From Egaibacter sp046050465 (lineage in GTDB: Bacteria > Pseudomonadota > Gammaproteobacteria > Burkholderiales > Burkholderiaceae_C): a stretch of 10,290 nt of DNA. Numbering within the stretch: the first letter of the stretch is position 1; each line of letters opens with the position of its first letter. This document shows, piece after piece, positions 6,679 to 10,290 of the stretch. Location: NCBI GenBank assembly GCA_046050465.1, contig JBJOPS010000048.1, forward strand, positions 1 through 10,290, given 5' to 3'. Below the pieces are notes generated by a model. That model had not been told where the DNA came from. It searched no databases and saw nothing but the letters and a program-made list of their open reading frames with translations. The position numbers were made by a program, and so were the translations under genes.

Positions 6679-6740
6679 ACAAGAACCCTCATTTAGGCCC
6701 CACGTTTACTAGATATGCGGACCCACTTAGACCGCAAAGG

Positions 6741-6866
6741 TTAATTCTTGTGAGCCATCCGAAGTAAAATTCTTACGCCAAGCACAGCAAGTGAACCAAT
6801 TCCGAGCCATGATGCGGCCAGACAGAAGCACGTTGTGATATCAGCGGTGTGAATATGTTCCGTGCG
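6741..6866 (-). pseudogene. Possible C-terminal remnant of a membrane protein gene
   Basis: The minus strand is open for 41 codons ending in TAA (6741-6743) and contains no ATG, GTG or TTG before its hydrophobic part. It encodes a hydrophobic segment, CFCLAASWLGIGSLAVLGV, followed by RILLRMAHKN, the pattern of a last membrane helix with a basic cytoplasmic tail. This could be the end of a gene destroyed by rearrangement, or chance. It occupies most of the 237-base gap between the VanZ-like gene and the GT4 gene, in which I see no other feature. Confidence 0.25.
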
Positions 6867-6915
6867 CTATTCGTCAATCGAACTTCAAAATTTCTTACTC
6901 CGAGTACATGCAATT

Positions 6916-8085
6916 ATGCTGACGATGATCCACCACAACCCCCTTCGAATTGATGGTGGCGTTTTATCCGTTGATCGTAAGTTCCTCACTGGCATGCAGC
7001 GGTATGCCCAGAGTCTGGATACCCCGATCATGGCTATTAACCCCGCAATGACTTCGGGCGGCGCCAACATGGACATGGTTGACGTTGCCTGCAAAAACCT
7101 GGGCTTTCAGGTATTGACCGTCAATCCCAACAATCCTCTCGAAAACGAGGTCCGCCTGCGCGAGCAGATTGCCCGCAGTTCTCTGGTGTATGGCTCACCA
7201 TATTTGGGTTGGACCGACATGGCTAAATCATTGGGGGTGCCTTACATTTTGACTCTTGAATACGACCTTAAAACCCAAGTAATCACCAGCGGCTTGACTA
7301 CAAATAACCGCCTCAAGAGTTACGTACGTTCTCTGCGCGCTGCTAAGAGATATCTTACGCATGACATTCCTGTGATGCGCAGGGCCGCCTTGCTCCATTG
7401 CAACGGATACCCCATCTACGAAGAAGCCCGCTTGTTCAATTCGAACCGATTGCTTTACTTGGATTCGCGCATTTCGGCCGACATGGTGGTGGCTGCGGAA
7501 CAACTTGAAGATCGCTTGCAGCAATTGGGAAGTCGCCCGCTTAGGCTACTATTTACCGGCCGTTACGAGCCCATGAAGGGTGCAGACCAAAGCCTACGTG
7601 TGGCGTTAGAGTGTTTGCGGCGCGGCTTGAATATAGAAATGCACTGTTATGGGCAAGGCAGCCTGCGAGACACTATGGTGCAGCTTGCCCAGCAATCTCC
7701 CCATGCCGACCGAGTTCATGTCCATGAGCCACTGACCTACCCTGAACTGTCAAAACTAGTACCGGAATTTGACGTCTTTGTCTGCTGTCATGTACAGAAC
7801 GACCCCTCCTGCACGTATTTGGAAACATTTGGTGCGGGCGTGCCCATTGTTGGCTATGCAAATCGCATGTGGCGCCACTTGTGTGCAGCATCGCGCGGAG
7901 GTCGTGTCACACCGATTGGGCGCATTGACGCCCTTGTTGACGAAATTGCGTATTTGCAATCCAACCCCCAAGTTCTGAAAGACCTTTCCAGGCAAGCCAG
8001 GGAGTTTGCCCTGGCGCACACCTTCGAAAATGAATTTTCTCTTCGAATTAACTCCATTAAAGAGGTGATGGCACGAAAACGATAA
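6916..8085 (+). CDS. Glycosyltransferase, GT4-like (GT-B fold)
   Basis: This 389-residue cytoplasmic glycosyltransferase has the two-domain GT-B layout. The N-terminal acceptor domain begins IHHNPLRIDGGVLSVD, with the glycine pair near the start typical of the family. The C-terminal donor domain starts around 209 with LLFTGRYEPMKGAD (R216 and K221 bind the donor phosphates in GT4 enzymes), continues through MHCYGQG, and has CHVQNDPSCTYLETFGAGVP, where E303 matches the second Glu of the EX7E motif. The first Glu position is N295, so the motif is only half kept. It probably adds a sugar to a lipid-linked or polysaccharide acceptor; donor and acceptor are unknown. Starts at ATG 6916 or 6925 give the natural N-terminus; an upstream GTG at 6862 adds 18 residues with no family look. 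No good ribosome binding site is visible. Confidence 0.85.
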   Translation: MLTMIHHNPLRIDGGVLSVDRKFLTGMQRYAQSLDTPIMAINPAMTSGGANMDMVDVACKNLGFQVLTVNPNNPLENEVRLREQIARSSLVYGSPYLGWTDMAKSLGVPYILTLEYDLKTQVITSGLTTNNRLKSYVRSLRAAKRYLTHDIPVMRRAALLHCNGYPIYEEARLFNSNRLLYLDSRISADMVVAAEQLEDRLQQLGSRPLRLLFTGRYEPMKGADQSLRVALECLRRGLNIEMHCYGQGSLRDTMVQLAQQSPHADRVHVHEPLTYPELSKLVPEFDVFVCCHVQNDPSCTYLETFGAGVPIVGYANRMWRHLCAASRGGRVTPIGRIDALVDEIAYLQSNPQVLKDLSRQAREFALAHTFENEFSLRINSIKEVMARKR

Positions 8086-8190
8086 CCTGCGCCCCAGTTT
8101 GGGCAATTCTGTAACTTTTTGCAAAGTCTCTCGTCTCTGTCATATCTGAACGGTACGATCGCTGGATACGGTTTGTTTTGGCTCCTTCGG

Positions 8191-10191
8191 ATGTGTATGC
8201 TTTCTCCCTTTTCCCCAACTTTGAGTGCAGTAAGAGTCCTTGCTGCGGGGTTGTTGTGCCTGTCGTGCGTCATAGGTTGCGGTGGGGGCACGGAGGAAAC
8301 CGGTGGCCTAAGTGCCAATGCCGCCACTACCACCAGCAGCGCGCCGACCGCGCCTCCGTCCTCCAACAGCACAGTCAATGCCGCACCGGTCACGCCGATA
8401 GTAGTAACAGGAGGGGGTCAGGTATCAGGGTGCACCAGCACAGGTGCAACAGGTGCGATAGCGGTCTCCAACGTACCCAGCCGGTATAGCGGCGTAGCGC
8501 CACTGGCGGTATTCTTTGACGCCAGCGCAACAACGGCCAGTGGGGTCGCGCGCCCATTCCACAACCTTGAATACCGCTGGAACTTTGCAGACACGGCCAG
8601 TGGCAACTGGGCATACGGCAGCAAAGCTGGCACAGCCAGCCGCAACGCCGCCAGCGGGCCCGTGGCATCCCACGTATTTGAAACACCAGGTACCTACCGG
8701 GTAGGCATTACCGTTACGGATGGCACCAACACGGTATCGAACCAGTGCGTGGAGATTGCCGTTCAAGACCCCAATGTGGAGTTCACCAACTCCAAAACGG
8801 TATGTATCTCCCGTTCGGGTAGCTTTGCGGGTTGTCCGTCTGGCGCAACGCAGGTCACCAGTTCAGATGCGGATGCATCTTATGCGGCCAGTGTGGGCAC
8901 GGGTAACAAGCGCATTCTGTATCGACGTGGTGAGACGTTTGACGCATCGGCAACAATCAGAATTACGACAGCAGGCCCCGGTTTGATTGGCGCCTATGGA
9001 ACAGGTGCCAAGCCGGTATTCAGTCGCACAGCGGGTGTGACGATGATCAATGTTTCATCGCCGACAACACCAACAGTTGTGAGCGACTGGAGGCTGCAGG
9101 ACATTGTGCTTGAGGGCAACTCATTCGCGAATGCTGGAATCAGTGGGGAAGGTAGCTTCTCCAGACTATTGCTGCATCGGGTGGATATCAGGAACATCAG
9201 TTATGGATTTACGCTAAGCCAATCTATCCTGGATGGTCTGAATGCAGCGGTCCCGTTCACGCATGCCTTGTGGGATGAGGTTTACATCGTGGACTCCTCG
9301 ATCTTCAACTTGATTGGATCGAGTGGGCCGTGTGGGATATACGCTAGCGCGAGGCGTATTGTTGCGATGGGCAACAATGTCAATAACAGCGGTGGTGGTG
9401 AACACGGAATTCGAACGCAATTTACCGATAGAGCAGTGTTCTCAAGTAATACGATTGAAGGTATTGCAGTAGGTAAGGCCAATTTCTCTATCCGAGGTGG
9501 TGCTTTCGGTGGAACGACTACGCTAGCCGCAGGCCAGTACTCTGAGAAGATTGTTGTGTCTGATAACCGTTGGGTCGGCGGAGCCAGCGGTGGCATTGCC
9601 GGAGTGGGCCCTCAAAACAGCTACAACGATGAGCGTGGCCGCAACATGATTTGGGAACGCAATCTGTACTTGGGAACGTCTGCCACGGTGAACTTCCAGA
9701 CAGTTGCGCAGCCGGATATGACGTTTCGCAATAATGTTTTTGTGATGCAGGGTGGCTTGGCCGTCAAGGTGGAGAAGAGTGGATTAACGCCCGTTCCCAC
9801 AAATGTGCATTTTTATAACAACTCGATGTATTCCTCGGGCTCTGGCCAGTTTATTGGGATCGTTTATGCCGGCAATCCGGCGGACGGGCATGGAGGGGCC
9901 ACTATCACCGCCATGAACAATCTGGCGTATGCACCGTCTAGTACTGCAATTTCCAGAATGACAGACAACCCATACTCCGGTGCCACGATCACAGCCAGCA
10001 ACAATTCAACTGTGGCACAAATTATTGGAGCCAGCCCATCGTTTACGACGACGCCACCGACGACAGCAGCCCACTTCAAACCACTGAGTGGGAGCTACGC
10101 AATTGGTGGCGCTACCAGAATTGCGGTTCTCTCAGACTTCTTTGGCGTAACTACACCAGCGTCCCCGGACATGGGTGCCGTGGTACGCTGA
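8191..10191 (+). CDS. Secreted lipoprotein with PKD domain and right-handed parallel beta-helix
   Basis: This 666-residue exported protein has an N-terminal hydrophobic stretch (13-29) ending in the lipobox VIGC, so C30 would be lipidated; Gly at the next position is compatible with outer-membrane sorting. A low-complexity Ser/Thr/Ala/Pro linker (about 39-70) follows. A PKD-type Ig-like domain lies at about 96-193, with LEYRWNF and HVFETPGTYRVGITVTDG. After KRILYRRGETF and GPGLIGAYG.GAKP, a right-handed beta-helix with many short Asn-, Gly- and Ser-rich turns runs to the end (about 265-640). Such helices occur in polysaccharide lyases, epimerases and binding proteins. No catalytic set could be assigned, so the activity is unknown, but a role on the polysaccharide made by this locus fits. 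ATG 8191 or 8197 gives a normal signal peptide; a TTG start at 8119 would add 24 residues before it. Confidence 0.85.
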   Translation: MCMLSPFSPTLSAVRVLAAGLLCLSCVIGCGGGTEETGGLSANAATTTSSAPTAPPSSNSTVNAAPVTPIVVTGGGQVSGCTSTGATGAIAVSNVPSRYSGVAPLAVFFDASATTASGVARPFHNLEYRWNFADTASGNWAYGSKAGTASRNAASGPVASHVFETPGTYRVGITVTDGTNTVSNQCVEIAVQDPNVEFTNSKTVCISRSGSFAGCPSGATQVTSSDADASYAASVGTGNKRILYRRGETFDASATIRITTAGPGLIGAYGTGAKPVFSRTAGVTMINVSSPTTPTVVSDWRLQDIVLEGNSFANAGISGEGSFSRLLLHRVDIRNISYGFTLSQSILDGLNAAVPFTHALWDEVYIVDSSIFNLIGSSGPCGIYASARRIVAMGNNVNNSGGGEHGIRTQFTDRAVFSSNTIEGIAVGKANFSIRGGAFGGTTTLAAGQYSEKIVVSDNRWVGGASGGIAGVGPQNSYNDERGRNMIWERNLYLGTSATVNFQTVAQPDMTFRNNVFVMQGGLAVKVEKSGLTPVPTNVHFYNNSMYSSGSGQFIGIVYAGNPADGHGGATITAMNNLAYAPSSTAISRMTDNPYSGATITASNNSTVAQIIGASPSFTTTPPTTAAHFKPLSGSYAIGGATRIAVLSDFFGVTTPASPDMGAVVR

Positions 10192-10241
10192 TGCCGACTG
10201 AGTCTGAAGAGCAAAAAACCGGCAATTCTCAGATCCAAATG

Positions 10242-10283
10242 ATGCCTCAGCCCTTATGTAATATGCCTCAATAGCTATATACT
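10242..10283 (+). promoter_or_regulatory. Possible promoter with spaced direct repeats, for a gene beyond the window
   Basis: ATGCCTCA occurs at 10242-10249 and again at 10263-10270, spaced 21 bases start to start, which is two helical turns. A TATACT box (10278-10283; 5 of 6 to TATAAT) follows without a good -35 element. This could be an activator-dependent promoter. The 99 bases after the lipoprotein gene contain no open reading frame of note and no clear terminator. Confidence 0.25.
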
Positions 10284-10290
10284 TTGTAGC

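Noticed and set aside
6679..6751. ACAAGAA/TTCTTGT inverted repeat after the VanZ-like gene
   Set aside because: A 7-bp match separated by 59 bases is easily expected by chance, and no other sign of a mobile element border or structured RNA is present.
6834..6860. TTGTGA to TATGTT promoter-like pair before the GT4 gene
   Set aside because: Both boxes match at only 4 of 6 positions and the spacer is 15 bases, too poor to support a promoter call.
8089..8119. Weak GCCC/GGGC hairpin followed by a T-run after the GT4 gene
   Set aside because: The stem is only about 4 bp and the T-run is roughly ten bases away, too weak to call a terminator.
7854..8393. Minus-strand 179-codon open frame across the GT4 end and lipoprotein start
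   Set aside because: It runs antisense through two motif-supported genes and has no recognisable domain; it is best explained as a shadow.
8425..8660. Short direct repeats such as ACGGCCAGTGG and AACAGGTGC in the lipoprotein gene
   Set aside because: They reflect the repetitive Thr/Ala/Ser/Gly-rich protein sequence rather than a separate DNA element.

Overview
The window looks like part of a surface-polysaccharide (O-antigen, capsule or exopolysaccharide) locus of a Gram-negative bacterium. The evidence is nucleotide-heptose genes, a GalE-type epimerase, an ArnT-like membrane glycosyltransferase, an ArnE-like lipid flippase, a secreted lipoprotein with a good lipobox, and roughly balanced GC content. 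A betaproteobacterium is my best guess from the style of the proteins, but nothing here proves the taxon. There is no rRNA, tRNA, CRISPR array, transposase or phage gene.

Block 1 (2-2581, plus strand) is the end of a heptose-sugar operon. It holds the C-terminal half of an HddC-like nucleotidyltransferase, a GmhB-like heptose bisphosphate phosphatase, a GalE-like epimerase and a GmhA-like SIS-domain isomerase. With an HddA-type kinase, not in view and probably upstream, these would make GDP-D-glycero-alpha-D-manno-heptose from sedoheptulose 7-phosphate. GmhB and GmhA both carry changes at metal-ligand positions.

Block 2 (5653-2600, minus strand, convergent with block 1) is a compact three-gene operon with overlapping genes: an ArnT/PMT_2-like integral membrane glycosyltransferase, a HAD phosphatase fused to a UbiA-type prenyltransferase resembling the mycobacterial phosphoribosyl-decaprenyl-phosphate synthase, and a small ArnE/SMR-like four-helix protein. 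Read together they form a complete logical pathway: attach phosphoribose to polyprenyl phosphate, remove the 5-phosphate, flip the lipid-linked pentose across the inner membrane, and transfer the pentose to an acceptor. This is the most interesting system in the window. A hairpin with a T-tract ends the operon, and a sigma70-like promoter lies directly against its first start codon.

Block 3 (5780-10191, plus strand) holds a VanZ-like membrane protein whose soluble C-terminal domain is broken by a -1 frame change at a CCCCAAAA tract, a GT4-type cytoplasmic glycosyltransferase, and a large outer-membrane-type lipoprotein with a PKD domain and a right-handed beta-helix. Between the VanZ and GT4 genes, the minus strand has a 41-codon open stretch that looks like the membrane-spanning tail of a lost gene. 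The last 99 bases contain no gene but show a possible promoter with spaced direct repeats.
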